Source: Nocardioides yefusunii (GTDB lineage Bacteria; Actinomycetota; Actinomycetes; Propionibacteriales; Nocardioidaceae). Taken from it: a stretch of DNA of 64,000 bases. Numbering within the stretch: position 1 is the stretch's first letter; each line of letters begins with the position of its first letter. Below the pieces are notes generated by a model. The model had not been told where the DNA came from. It saw nothing but the letters and a program-made list of their open reading frames with translations, and searched no databases. The translations under genes were made by a program, and so were the position numbers. Below, piece by piece: positions 37,343 through 47,228 of the stretch. The DNA is taken from NCBI RefSeq assembly GCF_004014875.1, contig NZ_CP034929.1, positions 1 through 64,000 of the forward strand, written 5' to 3'.

Positions 37343-40300
37343 GTTCGGCTCCTGCGCCATCGAAGGTCTGCTCCTGCTGGTCGGTGTCGGGCGTGTACTC
37401 GTCCACGATCGCGCGAAGGTCGTCGATGGCGACTTGGAGTTTGTCCTCCAGGGTGGTGTCGTCGTCGTCGTTGCCCTTGGCGATCTCGAGGCCGTTGTCC
37501 ACCCACTTGGCGGACTGCTCCAACATCGCCACCACCCGCGACAGGTCTCCGCCCACCTCGATGCCGATGAGACGGGACGGGTCGCTGCCCTGGGGAAGGC
37601 CAGCCACCTGCGTGAGTACCTTCGCGACGTCCGCGACGCTGCGTCCTTCGAAGGCACGCGCCTCCTGGAGTCCGGCCTGGAGTGCCGGCATGTTGGGGTG
37701 GATGACCAGACTTGCCTGGCTGGCGACGGTGAACGTGGAGGTCAGGACGTCGAGTGTCTCACTCCAGGTGCTGCCGGCCGGGAGATGAACGTGGGCCCGT
37801 TCGACCAGGTCACTCCAGTAGGCAACCTGGGCCGCTGCGGCACGCTTCAGGTCCTTGGACAGGCGCTCTGATTCCTTTGCCCAGGCAGGTAGAACCAACG
37901 ACTCCGCGGTGGGCGACTTGGCCTGCTTCCACGCCGTGCGCAAAAGAGGTAGGAGGCGTGCGACATCGATGCCGTAGACGGCACCCGTCACTCCCTGGGC
38001 GGCACCCACTCTCGCCACGAAGTTCTTGACCACGGCGGGCCGGGTCTTGATGTACGACTGGTGAGCTGCGAGCCAAGCCACCGTACGACTCGGCGCGTCT
38101 GCACGCTCAACGTCGAGGTTCGGGGCCCAGAGGACGGCTTCGAGCAGGTCGACGTCCTTGGGGGAGGAAGGCAATTGCCCACAACGGGCAGCTCCGACGA
38201 GCAACGAGGTGGCGACGTCGACGATCACGGCGTCGACGGCGTCGTACTCCTTAAGGATCGCCTGCTGTGCGGCCGGGACCGCGGCCGTCACGAGGGCATC
38301 CAGACTCGCCAACGCCGACCCGGCGTCCTGGGCATGACCGGCCTCCAGAAGGAGCAACCCGGTGAAGAGTTGGCCCATAACGGCGGAGCGCGGGATGGTC
38401 AGCACCGGGGAGGTACCGAGCACGTTTTCGCCCGCATGGGCGATCGAGATGCTGTAAGCGCTGTTCTTGATGGCCTTGTTGATCGTGGCGGAGTCGGGAT
38501 CCTTGATCAGCGGTGCGAGCCAGACGACCTTGGCGAGCAGGGCCTCGCGCACGATCGAACGTAGATCGCTGGCGATGTTATGCGCCAGCGTCGCCTCACC
38601 GGCCGACCACAGGTCGATTGCCTTCAACTTCTTGACCAGTGCAGGCGAATATGGCGACACCCTCTGTGGCGCCGAGCCGATCGGATCTTGGTCGGGAAGA
38701 GGGGGAGCGACCGCGTCGTCCGTGCTGATCTCGGCGAAGGACTCCTGGGAGAAGGCACGGAAGAGATCGCTCGGGATCGTTTTCTTGCCCGCGTCGCCCC
38801 AGAAGGTCAACAGCGAGATGGCCCGTCCGGCGTCCTTCTCGGGGAGGTCCGCCTCGATCTTGGCCCGCACTCCCAACGGAAGGGTGGGGAGGCCAGAGAG
38901 GTTCGAACCGCCGAGGAATTCCGCGGGCGGGAACTGGCCACCCGTGATCTGTCCGGCACCCTCGCGCAAGGCGTCGCGTACGCCCTTGGCTAGGACTCGA
39001 CGGGGATTGAATGTGCGGGCCCCGTCGGGACGCGAGTCGGCGAGCGTCTGCACGACCCTGCGCACGGCGACCTTGTTGTACGGATAGAGGCCGTGCTCCT
39101 CGGAGTCGTGGCCGAACGTAGCATGGCACGGTCCCATGAACGGACACTTGTGACAAGGGTTTGGGATGTTAGGCGCCGCCGCCTCGAGTGCCTCCTTGCC
39201 GACTCGGGCAGCGTTCAGGTACCGACCGACGAAGTCGGCGAAGAAGTCCTCGTCCTCTTCCAGGTTGGCGAGGTCCATGTCGACTTGGTAGCGAGGCCCG
39301 GAAGCCTCGGCCCGGTAGCGGAAGGTCTCTGGAAGCGTCTCGTTGTAGTAACCGGAGGTCACGGCCATCATCGTGCGCACCGTGGCGTACTTGACCGTGC
39401 CCTGGTCCTCGGCCGGTTCGACGATGGCGTCGAGGAGGTCACGACGCACACCTTGGATCAGGGCGACGTCCTCGATCAGCAGGATGATCTCGTCGCCGAG
39501 GAGGTTCGCGCGCATCTGCAGGAAGGCCTGCGAGATGTCGCCCACGCTCAGGCCGACCGCTCGTGTCACGGCGACATGCAGGAGTTCGTTGACCATCTCG
39601 ACCGCAGCGTTCTGCAGGTTCGCATTGGTGGAGACCAGTCTGAAGATCTTCTGTGTCGCAGCCGCCGCGTCGAGAACGCTTGCGAAGTCAACGATGTCGA
39701 GTGGGAGTTCCTCGGCCGTGAACTCCAGGGGGATGTCCGCCTCGTCCACGGCACGTCCGTGCAGTGCGTGCCGAGCGCGCCGCTGGACGAATGACCCCTC
39801 GCGGCGCAGGTGTTCACGGAAGAGGGGGTCCCGGAAGAAGAGGGCAAGTCCGCTCACTCCGGTGAGAATTCTGGTTGTTCCGGTGACCTCGTGGTTCTCC
39901 AACGCCTCGGCCAACGAGTCGAGGATGCGGCCCTCCATCGTCTCTTGGGAGACGCTCGCGCCCAACGTGTCGAGCTTGTTGCGGATCTCGTCGAACTGGG
40001 GGCCCTGCTGCCCGACTAGTAGCCGCTCGACCACGTTCTTCAGGCTCGTGTCCGTCTTACGGAGATAGATGATGTGTCGCGGGACGTTGCCGGGAGCCTT
40101 GGAAACAAGATTCGCGTGTACCCAGCGCACCAGGTGCGACTTGCCGGTCCCGGACTCACCGACCACGGGAGCGACGAGGATGCCCTTGGTGGGTTCGCGC
40201 TCCAAGAACTCCTCGAGCACAGTCTGCTCATCGATGATGGTGGGTCCTGAACCACGGGCGATGGCTTCGTGGCGCGTGATGCGCAAGGGAGCGTGGGTCG

Positions 40301-40406
40301 CGAGCAACACCTCTGCCGAAGGCGTCGCCGCCTCGGTAGGGATGGTCGAGACGACGTCTGCGATCGTCCAGCACGCGTGATTGGTCTGCAGGGTCATCGA
40401 CTTCAC
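37335..40406 (-). CDS. dpdH: DpdH, large P-loop ATPase
   Basis: Part of the Dpd restriction module. The 1023-aa protein has Walker A GESGTGKS (about 83-90), and IILLIEDVALIQG is a good Walker B near 305-317. A Cys/His cluster CHKCPFMGPCH near 418-428 is a likely metal site. The rest is helical and has no motif I recognise. The arrangement resembles STAND/AAA-like sensor ATPases, but I cannot place it further. GTG 40406 overlaps the dpdG stop (GTGA); ATG 40397, with AGGAAG about 9 bp upstream, is an equally good start. Confidence 0.7.
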   Translation of the reverse strand: MKSMTLQTNHACWTIADVVSTIPTEAATPSAEVLLATHAPLRITRHEAIARGSGPTIIDEQTVLEEFLEREPTKGILVAPVVGESGTGKSHLVRWVHANLVSKAPGNVPRHIIYLRKTDTSLKNVVERLLVGQQGPQFDEIRNKLDTLGASVSQETMEGRILDSLAEALENHEVTGTTRILTGVSGLALFFRDPLFREHLRREGSFVQRRARHALHGRAVDEADIPLEFTAEELPLDIVDFASVLDAAAATQKIFRLVSTNANLQNAAVEMVNELLHVAVTRAVGLSVGDISQAFLQMRANLLGDEIILLIEDVALIQGVRRDLLDAIVEPAEDQGTVKYATVRTMMAVTSGYYNETLPETFRYRAEASGPRYQVDMDLANLEEDEDFFADFVGRYLNAARVGKEALEAAAPNIPNPCHKCPFMGPCHATFGHDSEEHGLYPYNKVAVRRVVQTLADSRPDGARTFNPRRVLAKGVRDALREGAGQITGGQFPPAEFLGGSNLSGLPTLPLGVRAKIEADLPEKDAGRAISLLTFWGDAGKKTIPSDLFRAFSQESFAEISTDDAVAPPLPDQDPIGSAPQRVSPYSPALVKKLKAIDLWSAGEATLAHNIASDLRSIVREALLAKVVWLAPLIKDPDSATINKAIKNSAYSISIAHAGENVLGTSPVLTIPRSAVMGQLFTGLLLLEAGHAQDAGSALASLDALVTAAVPAAQQAILKEYDAVDAVIVDVATSLLVGAARCGQLPSSPKDVDLLEAVLWAPNLDVERADAPSRTVAWLAAHQSYIKTRPAVVKNFVARVGAAQGVTGAVYGIDVARLLPLLRTAWKQAKSPTAESLVLPAWAKESERLSKDLKRAAAAQVAYWSDLVERAHVHLPAGSTWSETLDVLTSTFTVASQASLVIHPNMPALQAGLQEARAFEGRSVADVAKVLTQVAGLPQGSDPSRLIGIEVGGDLSRVVAMLEQSAKWVDNGLEIAKGNDDDDTTLEDKLQVAIDDLRAIVDEYTPDTDQQEQTFDGAGAEHV

Positions 40407-41242
40407 TTCCTGATCGTGACGGCGGAGACGAGGGGGGTCTCGCCGGCCTTGGCGTACGGAAGGGCCAAGTTGGAAGGGGCGTCGGACTCATACGCGAGGT
40501 CTAGTACACCTTGCCGGGCAGCGGCGAGGAGGGCGTGGCCGAGGGCGTGAAGTTCGCGGGGTTCGCCGGTGCCGTCAGGCAGGACGGGCAACTCCCGGCG
40601 CAGGAAGTCGAGCAGTTGCGAGATGGGGATCTGCGTGTCACGGGGCAGGGGTTCCCCGAACGGGTGCCAGATCACGTCGACCACGGCTGGGGTGGGGTCC
40701 GCCATGATCTTGGTATCAGAGTTGTTCTTGTCCACAAGACTCAGCGCAGGGTGACCGAATCCGAGCGCGTAGCACCACGGGCGGAAGATGTTCCATCGCT
40801 CTTTGTTCTTCAAGGTGTTGCGAGTCTCTTCGTCTGTTTTCACCTCAATGTCGGTGCTGTAGTGAAGTGCCTTTGCGGGGGGTTGCTTTAGAAGCCACCG
40901 CAGTCCTCGGACGAGAGAGGGAGCCCCTTCATGGTCGGGACCGAAGGTGTCGGCAGGGTGGATGAGGCGGTGGCGCAGGTGACGGATGAACACCGTGTGG
41001 TCCTCGACCTGGAGGGCAGTGACCACACCGTCGTCGACGGTGAAGAGGCCCAATTTCTGTAGGGCGGTGAAAGCAGCCCTGACGTGGTGTCCGTTCGAGG
41101 GGGCGACATGGTGGTAGGTCTTTGGCAGCACAAGGTCGAGAAGCGACTCCCGGGTGAGGCCGGCATGAGCCGACGCCGCGGAATGCAGCAGCCACATTGC
41201 CTGGGGCAGCACCGCACTCGGATTTGGGTTCAGGAGATCCAT
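40403..41242 (-). CDS. dpdG: DpdG-like protein
   Basis: Assigned by size (279 aa) and position between dpdF and dpdH; function unknown. The N-terminal 90 residues (AMWLLHSAASAHAGLTRESLLDL, then HVRAAFTALQKLGLFTVDDG) look like a winged-helix fold, so DNA or protein binding is possible. The remainder has no recognised motif. ATG 41242 overlaps the dpdF stop by 1 nt (TAATG) and the gene overlaps dpdH by 4 nt. Confidence 0.65.
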   Translation of the reverse strand: MDLLNPNPSAVLPQAMWLLHSAASAHAGLTRESLLDLVLPKTYHHVAPSNGHHVRAAFTALQKLGLFTVDDGVVTALQVEDHTVFIRHLRHRLIHPADTFGPDHEGAPSLVRGLRWLLKQPPAKALHYSTDIEVKTDEETRNTLKNKERWNIFRPWCYALGFGHPALSLVDKNNSDTKIMADPTPAVVDVIWHPFGEPLPRDTQIPISQLLDFLRRELPVLPDGTGEPRELHALGHALLAAARQGVLDLAYESDAPSNLALPYAKAGETPLVSAVTIRK

Positions 41243-43809
41243 TACATGCCCTTCAGTAGAGACTTGGCCGAGGCGTAGGTGCCCTCGGAGACGTCACGCA
41301 GTAACGAGTCTGGGCGACTGGGGTTGCGCAGGGTCTCGGGCCCTATCAGGTACGTGGGGAGCCCGGTGGAGATGCGCTCCCACACCCTCTTCGGGACTTC
41401 ATCGGAGTGGACTACGGCCACCAAAGGGCCCGGGTGAAATTCGAGGGGGGAAAAGCCGGGCTCGGGGTCGTCCCACACCACAGGGATGGTCGGGACGTTG
41501 CGCTGCAGGCGTTCTGCCGTCTCGAGGTCCACCCGCCACACGTTCAGGCCACGTTCAGCCATGCGGGCGAACAGGTCGTCCAACCTGTCGCCGGGGGCGT
41601 ACGAGATGAACATCCAACCCTGACCACCTCGCCAGGGCGCCATCCGGTCGGTGGCGGTGCGGGAGGTCGGGAGCGGGGGAGCAGGTTCGGCCGGAGACGT
41701 TCCGGGGGACGACGAGGGGTCACGCCGACAGGACGGGCACCCTCGGCAGGCGGCGCTGACGTGGAACCTCGCGCCGTCGAACGTCACAGCGTAGTGCTGG
41801 GCGATGGTGCGTCCCACGCAGGTCGTCTGCGCGAGCACCTTCTGCATGGCCACGAGTGACTTCGTCTGTGCCTGCTGGATCTGTTGACGGACCGCGTGGG
41901 CCGCCTTCTTCCAGGCCTCCGGTTGCATCAGGGTTCCGTCCTGCAGGACGATGTCGATGGCGTCCGGGGCCTGCTCGTAGTACTCGTCCAGCAGGGCGGA
42001 ACGCTCCTCGGGGGTGATGCCCTCGGGGATATCCGGTTGCGGTGCCCGCAGCGTGATCGCACCGGCCAGGGTGACGAGCAGCAGGGTGCGCAGGTTCCAC
42101 GCGTTGTGCTGGTCGTAACCCTCGTTGAGGTGCGCCGGTAAGGATGAACGCTTAATGCGCAGACGCGAGCCGCCCAGCACCGGCGTGGACTGGTTGAGCA
42201 TCGCCTCCCAGCGCGCCCACCCCAACTCGTCGCCGATCACTTTGATGGAGTTCAGGTTCTCGGCGATGTGCATGTCGTCGGGAGCCTGCGCGAGGTACCC
42301 GAGGGTGGGACGACCGTCACGGCCGCCGCGGCCCACCTCCTGGTAGTAGCGGTCGATCGTCTCGGGGACACAGGCGTGAATCACGGTGCGTACATTCGAC
42401 ATGTCGAGTCCGAGACCGAAGGCTGAGGTGCCCACCACGACGTCCAACGTCGTCGCGGTCGGCGTCCCGTCGGGCTTTTCGCCACGCCACCGTTCCATCA
42501 CTGAACGCCGTTCCTCGTCGGACGACTTGCCGGTGATCGCCGCGACCCGCTGCAGGCCAGTCGCGCGCAGACGGTCGGCCCACTGCTCGGCGTCCTCGAC
42601 CTTCGTCGTATAGAGGATCAGCGGCCGGGGAAGGAGTGTGACCCCCTTCAGGGCGGCAGCGGTGCGCTCCTCCTCGGAGGGGTGGTTGCTGAAGAAGTAG
42701 GACGGTTCGGTCCGGAGTTCGGTGCCCCACACCACGTCCATGGGGCGTTCGGGCTTGGAGAATAGGGACTCGAGGACGTCCACCGAACGCTGGGCGAGTG
42801 TGGCGCTGAGGAGCAACGTGGAGGGTTTGAGGTCGTCCGGGGCCGCGTCGTAGGCCGCGTTCAGGACACCCGGAACCATCTGGAACTCGGGACGGAACTC
42901 GGTTCCCCACTGATCGACCAGATGGGCCTCGTCCACTACGACCTGCTGGAGCAGTCCCTTCTTGGCAGCGGTGATGACGGCGTCGGAGAGGCCCTGGACG
43001 AACGCCTCGGGCGAGGTGTAGACGATGCGCTGGCTGCCGGTTCGGATGGCGGCGCGCAGTTCCTTCTTCGTCTCCGCCGACATCGCACCGATGTAGGCGA
43101 AGCGGTGCACCGGACTCAGCACCCGACTCGTCGACCTCTCCAGGTCGATGGTGCGGCGCTCCATGTCGAGGGCCAGGACCACGGTCGGGACGATCACCAC
43201 GGTCACGCCCGTGTGGGACATCAACATGGTCGTCCACGCAACGGCGGTCTTGCCACGCCCCGTGGGCAAGGCGACCATCAGCGATCCGCCGTCGTTGAGG
43301 GCGGCGGCCCGTGCGGCCTGCCGTTGGGGTTCGCCGCGGTAGGCACCGAAGTCGGGGTGGGCCGCCCGCCAGAAGGGGTCGCTGGGAATCTGGTTCGACC
43401 AGGTCGGATCGAGGTCCCGGTAGACCTCACGGACCTGCTCCTCGGCTGCCTCCTGCTCCTCCGGCGAGGAGGTCGGAGGGGCCCAGAGTTCGGCGGTGAC
43501 CCGCAGGCGCGCGTTCGCCAACGACGACACGTCACACCCCGTGTCGCGCCACTGATCAGCCGTGGGCCAGGGGGCTTCGGAGGGCACGACCAAGGACGGC
43601 GCGCCGCCGTAGGTGACGCCCTGGATGAGCAACACCTGCCGGACCAGTGCGGTCACGTCAAGCCATCCCGACTCGCCCAGGGTGAGACCGTGCATGGCGT
43701 CCAGGGCACGACGACAGACGTCGCTGATCCTGTGGTGTGCCTCGAGGTGCGCAGGAGTGGGCCACGCCTGCAACGCGTTCTGCAGGACGGAGAGGTCGTG
43801 CTCAGACAT
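41242..43809 (-). CDS. dpdF: DpdF, RecQ-like helicase
   Basis: Superfamily 2 DNA helicase of the Dpd restriction module. Walker A is PTGRGKT (K187), DEAH is at 293-296 and the RecQ-type motif VI YYQEVGRGGRDGRP is near 488-500. A Cys cluster (CRGCPSCRR) near residue 690 resembles the RecQ zinc region. The C-terminal 170 residues are an extra domain (GWMFISYAPGDRLDDLFARM onward) without an assignment. The 855-aa protein starts at ATG 43809, overlapping dpdE by 8 nt. Confidence 0.85.
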   Translation of the reverse strand: MSEHDLSVLQNALQAWPTPAHLEAHHRISDVCRRALDAMHGLTLGESGWLDVTALVRQVLLIQGVTYGGAPSLVVPSEAPWPTADQWRDTGCDVSSLANARLRVTAELWAPPTSSPEEQEAAEEQVREVYRDLDPTWSNQIPSDPFWRAAHPDFGAYRGEPQRQAARAAALNDGGSLMVALPTGRGKTAVAWTTMLMSHTGVTVVIVPTVVLALDMERRTIDLERSTSRVLSPVHRFAYIGAMSAETKKELRAAIRTGSQRIVYTSPEAFVQGLSDAVITAAKKGLLQQVVVDEAHLVDQWGTEFRPEFQMVPGVLNAAYDAAPDDLKPSTLLLSATLAQRSVDVLESLFSKPERPMDVVWGTELRTEPSYFFSNHPSEEERTAAALKGVTLLPRPLILYTTKVEDAEQWADRLRATGLQRVAAITGKSSDEERRSVMERWRGEKPDGTPTATTLDVVVGTSAFGLGLDMSNVRTVIHACVPETIDRYYQEVGRGGRDGRPTLGYLAQAPDDMHIAENLNSIKVIGDELGWARWEAMLNQSTPVLGGSRLRIKRSSLPAHLNEGYDQHNAWNLRTLLLVTLAGAITLRAPQPDIPEGITPEERSALLDEYYEQAPDAIDIVLQDGTLMQPEAWKKAAHAVRQQIQQAQTKSLVAMQKVLAQTTCVGRTIAQHYAVTFDGARFHVSAACRGCPSCRRDPSSSPGTSPAEPAPPLPTSRTATDRMAPWRGGQGWMFISYAPGDRLDDLFARMAERGLNVWRVDLETAERLQRNVPTIPVVWDDPEPGFSPLEFHPGPLVAVVHSDEVPKRVWERISTGLPTYLIGPETLRNPSRPDSLLRDVSEGTYASAKSLLKGM

Positions 43810-46800
43810 GGTCGGCGTAAGACTCCCTCGAAACGATCACGACCCGTGCGCCGGTCATGCGCACGATGGGGGAGGCGACACCCTCCTGGATCGCCTCTCC
43901 GAGGGCGATCTCCAACTCCAGGGCACGAGGATCGGCCACCAGGGTTCCTGCCTGGCTGCGTGCGTTGCTGCGTGCACGCAGCAACTCGGTCTCCAGTGCC
44001 ACCTGCTGCACGGCGCACTCGGAGGCCTGGCGCACTCCGGAGAGTTGTTCCACGTGAGCGGTGGCGACCTCGAGGGAGGCACGGGACGTGCTCTCCAAGG
44101 TGTCCTGGTTGCCGAAGACCGAGTACAGGACGGAGTTGAGTTTGCCCTTGATGCTCTTCACCCCGGTGGATTCGCTGACCGGCTTGTTCAGGTACTCCGC
44201 GAACCCCGGGTCCTCGATCGCTGTCGCATGAGTGGCAGGCACCCAGATGCGGTGGCGCTGCGGCGGCAGGGCGGAGTCGGCCCGACGACGCACGATCGAG
44301 AGGGCGTCCACGGAGTCGTCGCACAGGGCGAGCGCCTGGGAGACGTCGGCCTCGATCACGAAGTCGAACCCGAAGTAGGGCAGGGGGTCGCTGGGCCCGG
44401 TCGGGTTGTACCGCCACAACACGCTCGCCTGACCGCGGTCGTCGACGTCGAGGAGTCGTTCGATCGCGTCCACGAACGGGTTGCCCCGGCGGAACAGGGA
44501 ACGTCCGGGCTGCACACGCCACCGGTCGAAGTGGCCGGTCGCCGCAGACGGGGGGTGCAGCAACATGCCGAGTTGGCGCTCGTTGAGCAGGGGAGCGGCG
44601 TAGGGGTCGCGTCCGAAGGTAACGCTGCCGTCAGGGTTCTCCCGGGCCGCGAGATGGAAGCCCTCGACGCCCTCGAGGAGGGCACGGAATGCTGCCTCGA
44701 TCTCCTCGTGCCGGTCCTCGTGCGCAGCGATTGAGGTGGCGAGTTCCTGACCCAGACCACCGGCTCCATAGGAGGATTCGAGCGCGTCGAGTTCGTTGAT
44801 CCGACGACGCTCCTTCGTGAGTTCGTCGACGATGGACTCGCGCATCTGCTCCGCCGCCTCGACGCCCTGGTCCAGCACCGCGGTCCACACCTGCGTTGTC
44901 AGGTCATCGACCACTTCCTGCAGGGTCGAGACGGAGGCGTCGAAGATCTCGAAGGCCTTGACCAAGGAGAGCAGCCAGGCGGTGAAGACGCTCTGTGCGT
45001 CGTAGTCAGTGACCACGACCTGCTTGGCCGCACCTTCACGACCGTACCGGTCGATGCGACCGATGCGTTGCTCGAGTGCGTTCGGAACGGGGGGGAGACG
45101 CAGGTGGAACGCCGCCTGGGCCGCCTGCATGTTGCGGCCAACGTCACCGCTCTCGTCGGCGACCAGGATGCCGCCGGAGCGGATCCACGCCCGTACTGCC
45201 TCCTCACGCGCCTCCTCGCTCTGGGAGTTCAGGTGGCTGAGCACCGGGGCACCGGAGTGGCTGGGCAACTCCTCGACCAAGGCCCGGGCGAGCGAGCCGG
45301 GGCCGCAGAACACCACACTGCGCAGTCGGGCCGGGGACCGTTGGGCGATGCACTCCGCGATCGCCTGCAGGGCTCCGCTGTCACGTACAGCGCGGAGGTC
45401 GTTGAGGATCTGCGCCTCAAAGGGGAGCACCGGAGCGGACTCGAGAGCCGCTAGTTCGTGGGGGAGAAGTGCCGCGGAGGTCGCGTCCTCCGTGCCGAGA
45501 CGGTGGCCCAACGTGGCGATCAGGTCGTCTACGGGGCCGTTCGAGCGGGAGAACAGCACCTGGAAGACGGGCACGTACTCCTCGGGGGTGACGCCCAGGT
45601 CGACCACGGCATCCGCGCACCTCGAGGCCCATCGGGTGATGGCCAGGTTGCACAAGTTCATCTCGTCGTTCTCCTGACGGGACCCGACGGGCCGCTTGCG
45701 GCCAGTAAACTCAAAGGGTGTCAGAAGTCCGGCGTCGTCGAGTTGCTGCTGAGCGATCTGGTGGCGCCGGTTGCGGATCACCCGGTGGTGGAGGCGGTAG
45801 GTCTCCGAGACGTGGGCTCGAACGGTTGCCACGGCGAACTTGAGGGCCTCGGTGTCGACCGCCTCGGGAGGAGTGCCCTCGGGGCCGAACAGTGCCATCG
45901 CGCGGGCCATCGACTCCTTAAGGTGCTCGTCGTCGGGGACGTGCGCGAGGATGTCGTCGAACTGGCTCTGTAGCAGTTCCGGGTACTCCGGGTAGGGCTC
46001 CTCGTCGAGGCCGAAGACGCTGCGGGCCAGTGCGTGACGCGACTCCAGCAGGCGCTCGAAGGCGTCGACGTCGTCCCAGGAGAACAAGTCGGGGTCGAGG
46101 AGGTGGAGCAGGGCGAGGTGGCTGGTCGTCTCCTTGGCGAACGGGGTGGCCGTGAGCATCAGCAGGCGCGGCGTCGCGTGGGCCAGTTCGACCAGGCGCG
46201 CGTAGCGCGGCTCGTCAGGCGTCGTGGTGCGTGAGAGCAGGTGGACCTCGTCGACGACGAGCATGTCGAGGTCGCCAAACTCGTGCCACCGGCCGACCTG
46301 GTTGTGGCCCAGGATCGTGACCGGGGACTCGCCGGCATCCGTGGGGAAGTCGTCGACCAGGAACTTGTCTCGCAACTCGGCGCGCCATTGCCCGACGAGG
46401 GCGTCGGGGACAAGCACGCCGATACGACGCCCGGGGGAATCCAGCAGGGTCTGGCGCATCACCAAGCCAGCCTGAATGGTCTTACCCATGCCCACTTCGT
46501 CTGCGAGCAGGTAGCGCTGGATTGGATCTCGGATGATGCGCAGGGCTGCGTTGATTTGGTGGGCATGGATACGGATGGCTGACGAACCGATGGCGGTAGC
46601 AGACCCGGTGGCCGCGCGTTCAGCAGCGAGCAGTCTCCGGACCGGCTCTCGTACGTCCTGGTATCGCGCACTCTCGTTGGCTCCGGATAGCAGAACCTGC
46701 AGTGTGTCCTTGGGCGGCTTGTCCCACCGCACGTGCAGTCGGTGTTCGGGCCACTCGGTGTCTACCGCAATGTCGGGAATTCGAATCCTGTAGGAGTCGC

Positions 46801-47047
46801 CGTCGCCCTCGATGATGCGCCCGGCGCGCCAACGGTTATGGCCGTCCTGCAGGAACACGCGAGTTTGCTTGGTCAGCATGCACCTGCGCAGAGAATCGGC
46901 GGGGACCCACTGGGAGTGCGCCACGGGTTCGGCCGGTGATTCGAAGAAGTCAACACGGGCCTTACCATCGTTGAACTCCGCAACGCGACCGATGCTTGGT
47001 GCGCCGTCGAACCGGACCAACATTCCGACAGAGATATTCCCGGCCAC
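43802..47047 (-). CDS. dpdE: DpdE, SNF2-like helicase/translocase
   Basis: SNF2-family DNA translocase, first gene of the Dpd restriction transcript. Walker A DEVGMGKT ends at T190, DEVH is at 266-269 and the C-terminal motif Q660-RIGRIDRYGREG is present. The N-terminal 90 residues look like small beta-barrels (VGMLVRFDGAPSIGRVAEF), possibly a nucleic-acid-binding module. The 1081-aa length is in line with DpdE/HepA-like proteins. The GTG start at 47047 has GGGGG just upstream. The 181 bp ahead of it probably carry a promoter. Confidence 0.87.
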   Translation of the reverse strand: MAGNISVGMLVRFDGAPSIGRVAEFNDGKARVDFFESPAEPVAHSQWVPADSLRRCMLTKQTRVFLQDGHNRWRAGRIIEGDGDSYRIRIPDIAVDTEWPEHRLHVRWDKPPKDTLQVLLSGANESARYQDVREPVRRLLAAERAATGSATAIGSSAIRIHAHQINAALRIIRDPIQRYLLADEVGMGKTIQAGLVMRQTLLDSPGRRIGVLVPDALVGQWRAELRDKFLVDDFPTDAGESPVTILGHNQVGRWHEFGDLDMLVVDEVHLLSRTTTPDEPRYARLVELAHATPRLLMLTATPFAKETTSHLALLHLLDPDLFSWDDVDAFERLLESRHALARSVFGLDEEPYPEYPELLQSQFDDILAHVPDDEHLKESMARAMALFGPEGTPPEAVDTEALKFAVATVRAHVSETYRLHHRVIRNRRHQIAQQQLDDAGLLTPFEFTGRKRPVGSRQENDEMNLCNLAITRWASRCADAVVDLGVTPEEYVPVFQVLFSRSNGPVDDLIATLGHRLGTEDATSAALLPHELAALESAPVLPFEAQILNDLRAVRDSGALQAIAECIAQRSPARLRSVVFCGPGSLARALVEELPSHSGAPVLSHLNSQSEEAREEAVRAWIRSGGILVADESGDVGRNMQAAQAAFHLRLPPVPNALEQRIGRIDRYGREGAAKQVVVTDYDAQSVFTAWLLSLVKAFEIFDASVSTLQEVVDDLTTQVWTAVLDQGVEAAEQMRESIVDELTKERRRINELDALESSYGAGGLGQELATSIAAHEDRHEEIEAAFRALLEGVEGFHLAARENPDGSVTFGRDPYAAPLLNERQLGMLLHPPSAATGHFDRWRVQPGRSLFRRGNPFVDAIERLLDVDDRGQASVLWRYNPTGPSDPLPYFGFDFVIEADVSQALALCDDSVDALSIVRRRADSALPPQRHRIWVPATHATAIEDPGFAEYLNKPVSESTGVKSIKGKLNSVLYSVFGNQDTLESTSRASLEVATAHVEQLSGVRQASECAVQQVALETELLRARSNARSQAGTLVADPRALELEIALGEAIQEGVASPIVRMTGARVVIVSRESYADHV

Positions 47048-47228
47048 TTGAACCCCCTGGTGTCGATCCTTGTTGAAGCCTCAATGTAGTCGTTCATCTC
47101 GGTTCATGACGGGTGAGGCCCGGAATCATTAGAGGAGGCTTGTTACGTGACGCCTGCGGTCGATCTCCGCAGACGGGGTCAGTGGCCGGGAGGGCGAAAG
47201 GAGCGAACTCGTTGTCCCGGAGTCCTAC
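47048..47228 (-). promoter_or_regulatory. Gap between dpd modification and restriction genes, likely dpdE promoter
   Basis: This is the only non-coding space inside the leftward dpd run; all other junctions overlap. It separates dpdC-B-A-B from dpdE-D and therefore likely holds the restriction-module promoter. A small hairpin (TGCGG/CCGCA near 47155-47171) is visible. I cannot name firm -35/-10 elements. Confidence 0.4.
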
